Assembly (NCBI GenBank): GCA_016780345.1
Contig: JADHLZ010000008.1
Coordinates: 1 to 56,077, forward strand
Origin: Flavobacteriaceae bacterium
GTDB taxonomy: Bacteria > Bacteroidota > Bacteroidia > Flavobacteriales > Flavobacteriaceae
Length of the DNA: 56,077 nt
Direction of reading: 5' to 3'
Part shown: in pieces, positions 34,596 through 43,583 of the stretch
How the letters are laid out: each line of letters begins with the position of its first letter
How positions within the stretch are numbered: position 1 is the stretch's first letter
Program-made: the position numbers and the translations under genes
Notes under the pieces: model-generated
The model's input: the letters and a program-made list of their open reading frames with translations, nothing else
Told to the model about the DNA's origin: nothing
Databases searched by the model: none

Positions 34596-35418
34596 CCAAG
34601 TAAGTGAAAGATGTTCTAAGATTGTTACTGAATCTTACAGTACCTCGTTTACATTAGCCACAAAAATGCTTGATTTCTCAATAAGACAAGATATATACAA
34701 TATTTACGGATTTGTTCGTTTTGCAGATGAAATAGTTGATAGTTTTCATGAGTTTAACAAAAAAGAACTTTTAAATTTATTTGAAAATGATCTAAAAAAA
34801 TCCATTAATGACAAAATTAGTTTAAACCCTATTCTTAATTCTTTTCAAAAAACCTTATACAAATATGATATTGATTATGAATTAGTAGATAGCTTTTTAA
34901 ATAGCATGAAACTAGATTTAGACAAAAACAAATATTTAAGTAAAAAAGAGTTTGATCAATATGTATATGGTTCAGCTGATGTTGTCGGATTAATGTGTCT
35001 TAAAGTATTTGTTAAAGGAGATCAACAACAATATGAAGAACTAAAACCTTATGCAATGTCTCTTGGTTCAGCTTTTCAAAAAGTAAATTTTCTGAGAGAT
35101 TTAAAAGCAGATCATGATGGGCTAAACAGAAGTTATTTCCCAAATTTAAATATTGAGAAATTTGACGAGAGTTCAAAACAAAGAATTCTTAAAGAAATCG
35201 ATAATGACTTTTCTTATGCATTAAAAGGAATTTTCAAATTACCATCTTCAGCAAAATTTGGAGTATATACTGCTTATAAATATTATTTAAAACTTTTAAA
35301 TAAATTAAGAAAAACTCATCCATTAAAAATAAAATCATCCAGAATTAGAGTTTCTAATTATCAAAAAGTTGATGTTTTGGCAAGATCTTATTTAAGATAT
35401 AGACTTAATATTTTATAA
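34579..35418 (+). CDS. crtB: Phytoene synthase
   Basis: CrtB joins two geranylgeranyl diphosphates into phytoene. The 279-residue squalene/phytoene synthase-fold protein has SYSTSFTLATKML near the start, the first aspartate-rich motif FADEIVDSF and the second FLRDLKADHDGLNRSYFP. I use the ATG at 34579-34581, since a TTG one codon earlier is less likely. It overlaps the crtI tail by 17 bases and shares one base of its TAA stop with the crtZ start (TAATG). It forms one transcript with its neighbours. Confidence 0.92.
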   Translation: MIKLFDQVSERCSKIVTESYSTSFTLATKMLDFSIRQDIYNIYGFVRFADEIVDSFHEFNKKELLNLFENDLKKSINDKISLNPILNSFQKTLYKYDIDYELVDSFLNSMKLDLDKNKYLSKKEFDQYVYGSADVVGLMCLKVFVKGDQQQYEELKPYAMSLGSAFQKVNFLRDLKADHDGLNRSYFPNLNIEKFDESSKQRILKEIDNDFSYALKGIFKLPSSAKFGVYTAYKYYLKLLNKLRKTHPLKIKSSRIRVSNYQKVDVLARSYLRYRLNIL

Positions 35419-35864
35419 TGTACACAAGTATTTGGATTTTTACTGTAATTATAACTTTTTGTATCATGGAATTCGTTGCATGGTTTTCTCACAAATATAT
35501 AATGCACGGTTTTTTATGGTTTTTACATAAAGATCATCACAAAAAGGACCATAATTCTTGGTTTGAAAGAAATGATATGTTTTTTTTACAATACGCTGCG
35601 ATTAGTATATTTTTTACAGTTCTTTGGGGTGAATATAATTTTTGGTTGGGATTACCAATAGCAATTGGTATTTTTTTGTATGGTTTAGCATATTTTATAG
35701 TTCACGATATCTTCATTCATCAAAGATTTAAAATTTTTAGAAATATTGATAGTAAATATGCAAGAGGAGTAAGAAGAGCTCATAAAATTCATCATAAACA
35801 TATAGGTAAAAAAGATGGAGAATGTTTTGGAATGTTGATAGTTCCTAGAAAATTCTTTAAATAA
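35418..35864 (+). CDS. crtZ: Beta-carotene hydroxylase (CrtZ-type)
   Basis: CrtZ adds hydroxyl groups to the rings of beta-carotene, giving zeaxanthin. The 148-residue membrane protein has three or four hydrophobic segments and the iron-binding histidine boxes HKYIMHG, HKDHHKKDH, FIVHDIFIH and HKIHHKHIG. It ends the crtI-crtB-crtZ run. A lycopene cyclase and geranylgeranyl diphosphate synthase, needed for the pathway, are not in this window. The tail overlaps the convergent ribH by 8 bases. Confidence 0.9.
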   Translation: MYTSIWIFTVIITFCIMEFVAWFSHKYIMHGFLWFLHKDHHKKDHNSWFERNDMFFLQYAAISIFFTVLWGEYNFWLGLPIAIGIFLYGLAYFIVHDIFIHQRFKIFRNIDSKYARGVRRAHKIHHKHIGKKDGECFGMLIVPRKFFK

Positions 35865-36330
35865 GAGCCATTTCAATTGCTGCAATAGCAACTTCGACTC
35901 CTTTATTCCCAAATTTACCACCACTTCTATCCAAAGATTGTTGAATATTATCATCTGTAAGAACACAAAATAAAACAGGACATTTTCCAAGTAAATTCAA
36001 ATCTTTTATTCCGTTGGATGTAGCATGACAAATAAAATCAAAATGATTGGTTTCTCCTCTAATAACACTACCTATCGCAATAATAGCATCATAGCCTTTA
36101 TCAATTAAAGAATTACAGCCATAAACTAACTCAAAACTTCCAGGAACGTATATTACTTCAATATTTTCATCAATAACATCTTTGTTTTTAAGTAGATTTA
36201 AACAACCGTCTAAAAGATTACGAGTTATTTGACTGTTCCATTTAGACACAACAATACCAAACTTTAAACCTTTAGCAGATGGAATTTTATCAAAATCAAG
36301 ATTTTTTAAATTGCTATTAGCAGAGGACAT
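35857..36330 (-). CDS. ribH: 6,7-dimethyl-8-ribityllumazine synthase
   Basis: RibH makes lumazine, the direct riboflavin precursor. The 157-residue protein has the family core GIVVSKWNSQITRNLLDG, VPGSFELVYG, IGSVIRGETNHFDFI and the final GNKGVEVAIAAIEMAL. The length is usual and it should form the capsid-like 60-mer or a pentamer. It is encoded just after a TPR gene (5 bases) on the minus strand; ribD is about 30 kb away. Confidence 0.96.
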   Translation of the reverse strand: MSSANSNLKNLDFDKIPSAKGLKFGIVVSKWNSQITRNLLDGCLNLLKNKDVIDENIEVIYVPGSFELVYGCNSLIDKGYDAIIAIGSVIRGETNHFDFICHATSNGIKDLNLLGKCPVLFCVLTDDNIQQSLDRSGGKFGNKGVEVAIAAIEMALI

Positions 36331-36335
36331 TATGT

Positions 36336-37088
36336 TTATTTTACAAGATTTTTCTCAAACTGAACTTCTATTAAATTTGACTCCGCTGATTTTGGATAAT
36401 TCTTTTTAATTATTGAATAATAATTTGAAGCTTTGTTTTTATTCTCTAAGTAAGAAGCAATATTAGCAGCCTTTAAAAGAAACTTAGGAGAGGTGAAATT
36501 ATTTTCTGAAACTTTAAAAGCTGATTCGTAAAAACCTAGTGCTTCTTCAAGCTGATCAAGTTGAGCAAAAGAATCTCCAATACCTCCCAGAGCTAAAGCC
36601 ATTAAGATTTTATCATCACTATCAAAATCTTCTAAAAATTTAATAGCATTCTTAAAATCTTTTAATTGAAAATATGCCATACCTGCACTGTAAGTAGCTA
36701 GGTTTGCAGCATGAGTGCCTGAATAATTTTCTATAATATCTAAAAAGCCATATTTACCATCAGCTCCGTTTAAAGATAAATTAAGTAAAGAATCACTATT
36801 TTCAGTATCAATAAGGGCTTGACCAAAAAAATTTTGAGCAGTAAATAATTCATTATTAGCTTCGTCAGATTTAGGGTCCAATATTAAACTAGAATAACCC
36901 AAAAAGCCAAGAACCATTACCACAACTAATAATAGAAAACCAATAATATAATTTTGATATTTAGCTACAATTTTTTCAGTGGATGATGCACTCTGATCAA
37001 GAGTTTCAAAAACTTCTGCAGTCGTACTTTGATTCTGATTTAAATCTTTATTTTTTCTCTTTAATCCTTTTTTTTTATACGTTGCCAT
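36336..37088 (-). CDS. TPR-repeat membrane-anchored protein
   Basis: This 250-residue protein has a basic N-terminus, one membrane segment (about residues 47-66) and a periplasm-facing region with tetratricopeptide repeats: ALGGIGDSFAQLDQLEEALGFYESA is the clearest copy. The layout resembles YfgM-like or general TPR adaptor proteins found beside ribH in Flavobacteriia. Its role is unknown; a part in envelope protein folding is possible. It is divergent from recF across 111 bases. Confidence 0.8.
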   Translation of the reverse strand: MATYKKKGLKRKNKDLNQNQSTTAEVFETLDQSASSTEKIVAKYQNYIIGFLLLVVVMVLGFLGYSSLILDPKSDEANNELFTAQNFFGQALIDTENSDSLLNLSLNGADGKYGFLDIIENYSGTHAANLATYSAGMAYFQLKDFKNAIKFLEDFDSDDKILMALALGGIGDSFAQLDQLEEALGFYESAFKVSENNFTSPKFLLKAANIASYLENKNKASNYYSIIKKNYPKSAESNLIEVQFEKNLVK

Positions 37089-37199
37089 AGTATTTCATAA
37101 TATTGAGTAAAAATAAAATTTTATTCTAATGATTTAGGAATAAAACTAATTATTTTTATATAATTTGCAATGTTTACATTAATTTCTCTTTAATAACTA

Positions 37200-38288
37200 A
37201 TGAAATCTCTTTTTCTTGAAAATATTACAATTGTTAATTATAAAAATATCGAATCTAAAAAATTTGAACTGGATCAAAAAATTAATTGTTTTATAGGAAA
37301 TAATGGTGTTGGAAAAACTAATATTTTAGACTCTATTTATCATTTATCATCAGGAAAAAGCTATTTCAATTCTATAAATTCTCAATCTATCAAACATGAT
37401 GAAAATTATATGTTTATTGAGGGAGACTTCAAAAAAAACAATGCCATTGAAAATATAATATGCAGTCTTAAAAGAGGAAAAAAGAAAACTTTAAAAAGAA
37501 ATGGTAAAGTTTATAAAAAGTTTTCTGAACATGTTGGTCTTATTCCAATGGTTATGATATCACCTTCAGATAGAGATTTAATACAAGAGGGAAGCTCACT
37601 TAGAAGAAATTTTATTGACAACATAATTTCACAAAATAATAAGAACTATTTAATAAATTTAATTAACTATAACAAAGTTTTAATCCAAAGAAATGCTCTT
37701 TTAAAATTTTTTAACAAATCAAATTCTTTTGACATTGATAATTTAATAATTTATAATAATCAAATGTCAGAACTTAGTGTACCAATTTACGAAACTAGAA
37801 AACAGTTTTTTAAGAGTTTTAAACCAGTATTTTCAAAATACTACAATTTAATAAGTCAAAGTTCTGAAAGTATTGTTATAAATTATGAGAGTCAACTTGA
37901 TTTTGAATCTATGGACAAACTATTGGAAAAAAATATTAATAAAGATAGAATAATGCAATTTACTAGTTGTGGAATTCATAAAGATGATTTAATAATGAGT
38001 ATTGAAGGATATCCTATTAAAAAATACGGAAGTCAAGGACAGCAAAAATCTTTATTAATAGCTTTAAAATTAGCTCAATTTGAGTATTTAAAATCTGAAT
38101 TTAATTCGTCTCCAATACTTTTACTTGATGACATTTTCGACAAACTCGATAATAATAGAGTTAGGCAATTAATAAATTTAGTAAACAATAATTTATTTGG
38201 ACAGATCTTTATTTCAGATACTGATTTAGAAAGAACAAACAAAATTATAAGTGATATAGATTCAACAAGTAAAGTATTTAATGTATGA
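37200..38288 (+). CDS. recF: DNA replication and repair protein RecF
   Basis: RecF loads RecA at gaps in DNA. The 362-residue SMC-like ATPase has Walker A FIGNNGVGKTNILDS, the signature YGSQGQQKSLLIALKLA and Walker B ILLLDDIFDKLD. The frame starts at ATG 37200. The stop overlaps the DUF721 gene start by 4 bases (ATGA), so the two are coupled. recF and DUF721 (DciA-like) are common neighbours in this group. Confidence 0.96.
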   Translation: MKSLFLENITIVNYKNIESKKFELDQKINCFIGNNGVGKTNILDSIYHLSSGKSYFNSINSQSIKHDENYMFIEGDFKKNNAIENIICSLKRGKKKTLKRNGKVYKKFSEHVGLIPMVMISPSDRDLIQEGSSLRRNFIDNIISQNNKNYLINLINYNKVLIQRNALLKFFNKSNSFDIDNLIIYNNQMSELSVPIYETRKQFFKSFKPVFSKYYNLISQSSESIVINYESQLDFESMDKLLEKNINKDRIMQFTSCGIHKDDLIMSIEGYPIKKYGSQGQQKSLLIALKLAQFEYLKSEFNSSPILLLDDIFDKLDNNRVRQLINLVNNNLFGQIFISDTDLERTNKIISDIDSTSKVFNV

Positions 38289-38581
38289 AAAGAAATTTTG
38301 AATCTAAAAGCTTAAAAAAAATTTTAAATAATTTAATCGACAACTCAAATAAATTAAACTCAGGCTTAAACAATATTAAAGTTCAAAACTTATGGAAAGA
38401 CATCATGGGTAAAAATGTAAATTCTTACACAGATGAAATTTTTTTAAAAAATACAACTCTTTATGTTCATTTATCTTCCTCAGTTCTTAGACAAGAATTA
38501 AATTATGGAAGACAAAAAATTATTGATATGTTAAATAAAGAATTAGGAAAAGAAATAATAAAAAAAATTGTATTAAGATAA
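38285..38581 (+). CDS. DUF721 (DciA-like) protein
   Basis: This small 98-residue protein of the DUF721 family contains the conserved [20 protein letters not shown] and the [20 protein letters not shown] segment. DciA proteins load the replicative helicase DnaB onto DNA in bacteria that lack DnaC or DnaI. That role is a family-level inference here. Its start overlaps the recF stop and its tail overlaps the convergent ndk by 9 bases. Confidence 0.86.
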   Translation: MKRNFESKSLKKILNNLIDNSNKLNSGLNNIKVQNLWKDIMGKNVNSYTDEIFLKNTTLYVHLSSSVLRQELNYGRQKIIDMLNKELGKEIIKKIVLR

Positions 38582-38992
38582 AATTTCGTCATCTGAAAAA
38601 TGAAATGTTCCTTCAATTTCAGCATTTTCATCGCTATCTGATCCGTGAACTGCATTTTCTCCCATTGAAGTTGCATATAAACTCCTAATTGTACCCTCTT
38701 TAGCCTCTGCAGGGTTTGTTGAACCAATAAGCTTTCTAAACTCCTCAACTGCATTTTCTTTTTCTAAAATAGCTACTACAATTGGTCCCCTACTCATAAA
38801 GGATACAAGTTCTCCATAAAATGGACGTTCACTATGAACTTGATAAAATTTTTCAGCTTTTTCCTTAGTAAGCTTAGTAAGTTTCATAGCAATTATTTTG
38901 AAGCCTGAAGCAATAATTTTATTTAAAATCGCACCTATATGTCCGTTTTCTACAGCATCAGGTTTTATCATTGTAAAAGTTTTATTACCCAT
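38573..38992 (-). CDS. ndk: Nucleoside diphosphate kinase
   Basis: Ndk balances nucleoside triphosphate pools by passing phosphate through an active-site histidine. The 139-residue protein has [33 protein letters not shown] and the catalytic region [15 protein letters not shown] with the phosphorylated histidine. The promoter box at 39007-39014 would start transcription very near the ATG. The tail overlaps the DUF721 gene by 9 bases. Confidence 0.97.
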   Translation of the reverse strand: MGNKTFTMIKPDAVENGHIGAILNKIIASGFKIIAMKLTKLTKEKAEKFYQVHSERPFYGELVSFMSRGPIVVAILEKENAVEEFRKLIGSTNPAEAKEGTIRSLYATSMGENAVHGSDSDENAEIEGTFHFSDDEILS

Positions 38993-39006
38993 ATTATATT
39001 TTTGTG

Positions 39007-39014
39007 CAAACGTA
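39007..39014 (-). promoter_or_regulatory. ndk promoter -7 box
   Basis: The minus strand reads TACGTTTG, an exact TAnnTTTG element, 14 bases upstream of the ndk ATG, giving a very short leader. The nearest TTG upstream is 27 nt away, so the -33 element is poor. Confidence 0.45.
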
Positions 39015-39063
39015 AGAAAAAAATGGATTTAATAGAATTAACAATATATTGTATTTTTAATAA

Positions 39064-39822
39064 GTGATTAATATATCTATAATTGGAACTGGAAACGTAG
39101 CATATCACTTAAGTAATGCTTGTTTAAATAATAAAGAAATTAATTTAAATCAATTGTATGGAAGAAAAAACAAACTTCCAGTTAAATTTAACCAATCAAT
39201 AAATTACACTTCAGATTTAGGGAGTCTAAAACCGTTTGATCTTTGTTTAATATGTGTAAGTGACGATCAAATTGAACATATTTCAAATAAAATAAAGGCT
39301 GAACCGTATAGCATAATATTGCATTGTTCTGGTTCAACTTCAATAAATGCTTTAAATCAGCATTCTAATTTTGGTGTATTTTATCCTGTTCAAACTTTTA
39401 GTGTAGGCAAAAAGATAGATTTCAATAAGATTCCAATAGCAATTGAAAGTAATTCAAAAAAAAATTTAAAAAAAATTAAAGATTTTGCTTGTTTACTTTC
39501 AAAAAAAGTAATTGAAGCTAATAGTGAACAAAGACAATCTATTCACGTTGCAGCTGTTTTTGCTAGTAATTTCACAAATTATATGAGAATTATTGCAGAC
39601 GAAATACTAGAAAACAATAATATAGATACTAAAGTATTAGATCCATTAAGTGAGGAAACGGCAGAAAAATTAAAATTTTTAAACCCTAAAGACGCACAAA
39701 CCGGACCAGCTCTTAGAAACGACATAAAAACTATGAAAAAACATTTAAATTTACTAAAAGGCTCTAGTCATCAAAAAATATATAAGATAATTAGCTCAGG
39801 AATAATAAAATTAAAAAAATGA
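39064..39822 (+). CDS. Rossmann-like and DUF2520 domain protein
   Basis: This 252-residue protein has an N-terminal dinucleotide-binding motif ISIIGTGNVAYHLSNA and a C-terminal helical DUF2520 domain (HVAAVFASNFTNYM through the final GSSHQKIYKIISSG). It resembles NADP-dependent oxidoreductases of the F420-linked family and ketopantoate-reductase-like folds; the substrate is unknown. The start codon is GTG (39064-39066), the first codon that fits. The stop overlaps kdsC in ATGA. Confidence 0.82.
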   Translation: MINISIIGTGNVAYHLSNACLNNKEINLNQLYGRKNKLPVKFNQSINYTSDLGSLKPFDLCLICVSDDQIEHISNKIKAEPYSIILHCSGSTSINALNQHSNFGVFYPVQTFSVGKKIDFNKIPIAIESNSKKNLKKIKDFACLLSKKVIEANSEQRQSIHVAAVFASNFTNYMRIIADEILENNNIDTKVLDPLSEETAEKLKFLNPKDAQTGPALRNDIKTMKKHLNLLKGSSHQKIYKIISSGIIKLKK

Positions 39823-40340
39823 ATTATAAGGAAAAGTTAAATAAAATAAAAACATTTGTATTTGATATTGATGGTGTATTTACAGATGGTAAAATTCTTG
39901 TTGATAGTAAAGGTAACGAATCTAGAAATTTTAATACAAAAGATGGTATTGCAGTAAAAATGGCAATAGATCTTGGATATAATGTTGCTATTATTACCGG
40001 TGCAAATAATGCAGGAATTAGGTTAAGGTTAAACCGCTTAGGTGTTAAAAATGTTTACATTAATTCTTATGACAAAGTGAAAGATTTAAATGATTTTGCA
40101 GAAAAAAATAAAATAGATTTAAATGAAACTGTTTATATGGGAGATGACCTTCCAGATATTTTCCCAATGAAATTAGTTTATCTCAAAGTTTGCCCATTCG
40201 ATGCAGCCCCTGAAGTAAGAGAAATTTCAGACTACATTTCAAATAAAAAAGGTGGTAAAGGTTGTGTAAGAGATTTAATAGAACAGACTCTTAGATTACA
40301 TGGCAAATGGAATTTGAATAAAAAAAATCAAAATATTTGA
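39819..40340 (+). CDS. kdsC: 3-deoxy-D-manno-octulosonate 8-phosphate phosphatase (KdsC)
   Basis: KdsC removes the phosphate from KDO-8-phosphate, giving KDO for lipopolysaccharide. The 173-residue C0-type HAD protein has the aspartate pair FDIDGVFTDGK, GIAVKMAIDLGYNVAIITG and the metal motif YMGDDLPD. The C-terminal CPFDAAPEVR segment is characteristic. The start overlaps the preceding gene in ATGA; the frameshifted maf gene starts 3 bases after its stop. Confidence 0.93.
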   Translation: MNYKEKLNKIKTFVFDIDGVFTDGKILVDSKGNESRNFNTKDGIAVKMAIDLGYNVAIITGANNAGIRLRLNRLGVKNVYINSYDKVKDLNDFAEKNKIDLNETVYMGDDLPDIFPMKLVYLKVCPFDAAPEVREISDYISNKKGGKGCVRDLIEQTLRLHGKWNLNKKNQNI

Positions 40341-40343
40341 TTA

Positions 40344-40930
40344 ATGTTCCTAAATAAATTAGAAAACTATAATGTTTTACTTGCTTCAAATTCAAAAAGA
40401 AGACACGAATTATTATCACAACTGAATATAAATTTTAGTCTAATCAATCAGAAAACTGACGAATCTTTTTCAGAAAAATTAAAAGAAGATCAGATAACTG
40501 ATTATTTGGCAAAAAAAAATCTTCATTCTTTCTAAAAAAATTAAAGAAAAATGATATTCTCATAACTTCTGATACAATAGTATGGCATAAGAATAAAGCA
40601 CTTGGAAAACCTAAAAGTAAACAAGAAGCATTCAATATGATTAAATCTTTAGAAAACGATTACCATCAGGTCATATCTTCAATCTGTATTTCAACTTTAA
40701 AAACTCAAGTTATTGTTAATGAAAAAACAAAAGTTTATTTTGACAAAATAAACGAAGATGATTTACTTTATTATGTAAATAGCTCTGATGTGACAGACAG
40801 AGCCGGTGGTTATGGAATTCAAGACTTTATTGGATCTGTTGTTATAAGTAAAATAGAAGGAAGTTATAATAACGTATTAGGATTTCCAACAAATAAATTT
40901 ATTAAAACAATAAATTCAATGGATCTATGA
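40344..40930 (+). pseudogene. maf: Maf-like nucleotide pyrophosphatase, frame broken at an A9 run
   Basis: Maf proteins hydrolyse non-canonical nucleoside triphosphates. The N-terminal part reads LLASNSKRRHELLSQLNI from the ATG at 40344, but that frame ends at TAA 40533-40535. The rest continues in the -1 frame: SDTIV with the catalytic aspartate, GKPKSKQEAFNMI, DRAGGYGIQ and the final PTNKF, stopping at 40930. The break is at nine A bases (40511-40519). One extra A gives a normal protein of about 195 residues. It may be a homopolymer sequencing error, slippage that restores the frame, or a real mutation. All motifs are otherwise intact. Confidence 0.8.
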
Positions 40931-41016
40931 AATGGCGTAGAGCTTACAGCATAATATTATTTTTAAATATAATCTATATTATATTTTACATAATTCTAAC
41001 TTATTACTACTCATAA
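40927..41016 (+). CDS. Putative 29-residue single-pass membrane protein
   Basis: ATG at 40927-40929 overlaps the maf stop (ATGA), and the stop TAA ends 2 bases before the symporter ATG at 41019. The product starts MKWRRAY, then an almost unbroken hydrophobic run (SIILFLNIIYIIFYIILTYYY). It has a basic N-terminus and one membrane helix, so the N-terminus should stay inside. The tight packing and overlap support a real gene. It resembles no family I can name; a regulator or subunit of the following symporter is possible but only inferred. Confidence 0.5.
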   Translation: MKWRRAYSIILFLNIIYIIFYIILTYYYS

Positions 41017-41018
41017 CT

Positions 41019-42680
41019 ATGTCATCAATTGATTGGTTTATTTTAATTGGAACAATATCCTTAATAGTCATTTACGGAGTATATAAAACAAGAAAATTTA
41101 ATACAATAAAAGATCATCTTAAAGGTGGTGAATCCGCTAATTGGTTGACAATCGGACTTTCTGTTATGGCTACTCAAGCAAGTGCTATTACTTTCTTATC
41201 TACACCTGGTCAAGCCTTTGATGAAGGAATGGGTTTTGTGCAATTTTATTTTGGACTACCACTAGCAATTATTGTAATTTGTATGGTTTTTATCCCAATT
41301 TACCATAAACTTAAAGTTTACACTGCTTACGAATATTTGGAACAAAGATTTGACGGGAAAACTAGAACTTTAGCTTCAATCTTATTTTTAGTTCAAAGGG
41401 GATTGGCGGCTGGAATAACGATTTTTGCACCAGCAATTATTTTATCTACCATATTAGGTTGGGATTTAAAAATATTAATTTTTACAATTGGCACATTAGT
41501 TATTATTTATACAGTAAGTGGAGGAACAAAAGCAGTAAGCATAACCCAAAAACAGCAAATGTTTGTTATCATGATTGGTATGCTAATAGCATTTGTTCTG
41601 ATATTGAATTCTTTACCTGAAAATATCAACTTTAGTAATGCTTTAAAACTAGCAGGAATTGGAGGAAAAATGGAGATTGTAGATTTTTCTTTTGATATTG
41701 AGAAAAAATATACTTTTTGGAGTGGAATTACAGGTGGATTTTTTTTAGCTCTTTCTTATTTTGGAACTGATCAAAGTCAAGTTCAAAGATACCTTTCAGG
41801 AAAAAGTGTTAAAGAAAGTCAATTAGGTCTAATGTTTAATGCTGTTTTAAAGATCCCGATGCAATTCTTTATTTTATTGACTGGCGTAATGGTATTTATT
41901 TTTTTCGAATTCAATGATGCCCCCATAAACTTTAATCCTCAGGTTACTAATTATTTAGAGGAAGTTCAAAACGAAGATTATTTAATAGAAAAAGAAAAAT
42001 TCATTTCATTAAGACAAGAAAAAAAAGATTTACAGTTAAAATATATACAAAACAATGATCCGTTAAATGCATATCCAACCGATAAAAAGATTGCTGAACT
42101 ACATACTCAGGAGAAGGAAATCAGACAAAAGGTAAAAGCAATCACAAATGAAATAGCTCCCTCCTCTGTTGAAACAAATGATTTAGATTATATTTTTATT
42201 TTTTTTATTTTAAACTATTTACCCAAGGGTTTAATAGGATTGTTACTTGCGGTAATTCTCAGTGCAGCCATGTCGTCTACAGCATCAGAACTTAATGCAT
42301 TATCTACTACAACTGTCATTGACTTATATAAAAGAAATCACATAGTTAAGAAATCTGACAATCATTATTTAAACGCATCAAAATGGTTTACAGTAATGTG
42401 GGGAGTAATTGCAATAATATTTGCAAGCGTTGGGAGGTTATTTGAAAACTTAATCGAACTAGTTAATTTAATTGGATCACTTTTTTATGGTACTGTTTTA
42501 GGAATTTTTATTGTTGCTTTTTTCTTTAAAAAAATAAATGGAAATCAAGTTTTTTACGCAGCATGTTTATCTCAAATTTTGATATTTTTTATATACGGAT
42601 TTTTTGAAATTGGCTACCTATGGTTGAACTTTATTGGAGCAATAATGACTATACTATTTTCTAATATCTTTAAAAAATAA
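41019..42680 (+). CDS. Sodium:solute symporter (SSS family)
   Basis: This 553-residue protein has the SSS fold with about 13 membrane helices. The conserved region GGESANWLTIGLSVMATQASAITFLSTPG lies near residues 35-65, and GGTKAVSITQKQQMFVIM near 165-182. A hydrophilic, charged insert of about 75 residues (about 306-380) lies between helices 8 and 9. These proteins take up solutes with sodium; the substrate, perhaps a sugar or organic acid, cannot be told. It follows the 29-residue ORF by 2 bases. Confidence 0.9.
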   Translation: MSSIDWFILIGTISLIVIYGVYKTRKFNTIKDHLKGGESANWLTIGLSVMATQASAITFLSTPGQAFDEGMGFVQFYFGLPLAIIVICMVFIPIYHKLKVYTAYEYLEQRFDGKTRTLASILFLVQRGLAAGITIFAPAIILSTILGWDLKILIFTIGTLVIIYTVSGGTKAVSITQKQQMFVIMIGMLIAFVLILNSLPENINFSNALKLAGIGGKMEIVDFSFDIEKKYTFWSGITGGFFLALSYFGTDQSQVQRYLSGKSVKESQLGLMFNAVLKIPMQFFILLTGVMVFIFFEFNDAPINFNPQVTNYLEEVQNEDYLIEKEKFISLRQEKKDLQLKYIQNNDPLNAYPTDKKIAELHTQEKEIRQKVKAITNEIAPSSVETNDLDYIFIFFILNYLPKGLIGLLLAVILSAAMSSTASELNALSTTTVIDLYKRNHIVKKSDNHYLNASKWFTVMWGVIAIIFASVGRLFENLIELVNLIGSLFYGTVLGIFIVAFFFKKINGNQVFYAACLSQILIFFIYGFFEIGYLWLNFIGAIMTILFSNIFKK

Positions 42681-42682
42681 AA

Positions 42683-43534
42683 TTATTTTTTACTTAGTCT
42701 TTTGTAAATAATTTCTAAACTATTTATTCCATCAATTGCTTTGTTATCTTTTGCGTTTTCATATCCTCTTTTTGCATACTTCAATGCTTCATTTAGTCTT
42801 CCAGCCTTTTCGTAAATAAGCGCTTTGTATCTTAAATGCCAATATCTTAAGTCGTCGGAATCTTTATAGGCTTTATTAATCCAGTCCAATGCTTTTTTTA
42901 TATCTATATCCTCTTCATAGTAATACATAGCTGCTCTACTGTAATCATTAGATGACGGATTTCCATTCATTATTTTATCAATGTTATTAATCATTTTATC
43001 TTTAGTTAAAGCATCTACAGTGAAAATTGCCACTTTGTTATCCCACGCAATATTAAGAGTTGAACCATTATTTGAAATATTTTCAAATGAGATTGTGAAC
43101 GTTTCAACATTATAAGGCAGATTGATAAAATTAGTTTCAATACGAGCCTTAATTAGAGAATCATCAAAATATGGAAGTGAACCCCAAGCCTCAGTTTTTT
43201 CATAAATGACTAAGTCAAGCTTAGATTCAGTTGGAACAGAATAAACATGATATTCACCAGCTCCAATTAATTGATTATTAATTTTTACGTCATCAGAAAA
43301 TGAAATAGTGGTTGGATTATTTGCACCTGTTCTCCAAATTTTATTGAAAGGAACTAATCCACCAAAAATCTTTCTTCCTTTTTTGGAGGGTCTTGAATAA
43401 TCTAAATTTACTTTAACAAGACCTATGATTTGTGAAATATTTGTTCTTGGACTTGCATTAGGAGATTTTAGTTGAGCAAAGGATGATGAACCGATAATTA
43501 AAGATAGTATCAGCAGAAATGATTTTTTTTTCAT
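42683..43534 (-). CDS. DUF2911 family exported protein with TPR-like tail
   Basis: This 283-residue protein starts with a signal peptide (MKKKSFLLILSLIIGSSSFAQ). The DUF2911 domain (about 25-185) carries SPRTNISQIIGLVKVNLDYSRPS, IWRTGANNPTTI and AGEYHVYSVPT. TPR-like helices follow (KALDWINKAYKDSDD, LNEALKYAKRGYENA). DUF2911 proteins are frequent in Bacteroidota and their function is unknown. It is tail to tail with the symporter (2 bases). Its start is divergent from the photolyase cluster. Confidence 0.85.
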   Translation of the reverse strand: MKKKSFLLILSLIIGSSSFAQLKSPNASPRTNISQIIGLVKVNLDYSRPSKKGRKIFGGLVPFNKIWRTGANNPTTISFSDDVKINNQLIGAGEYHVYSVPTESKLDLVIYEKTEAWGSLPYFDDSLIKARIETNFINLPYNVETFTISFENISNNGSTLNIAWDNKVAIFTVDALTKDKMINNIDKIMNGNPSSNDYSRAAMYYYEEDIDIKKALDWINKAYKDSDDLRYWHLRYKALIYEKAGRLNEALKYAKRGYENAKDNKAIDGINSLEIIYKRLSKK

Positions 43535-43583
43535 GGTTTTAAAGTTGGTATACTTTTTGAAAGTTATTAATAAATTTAGAAAG

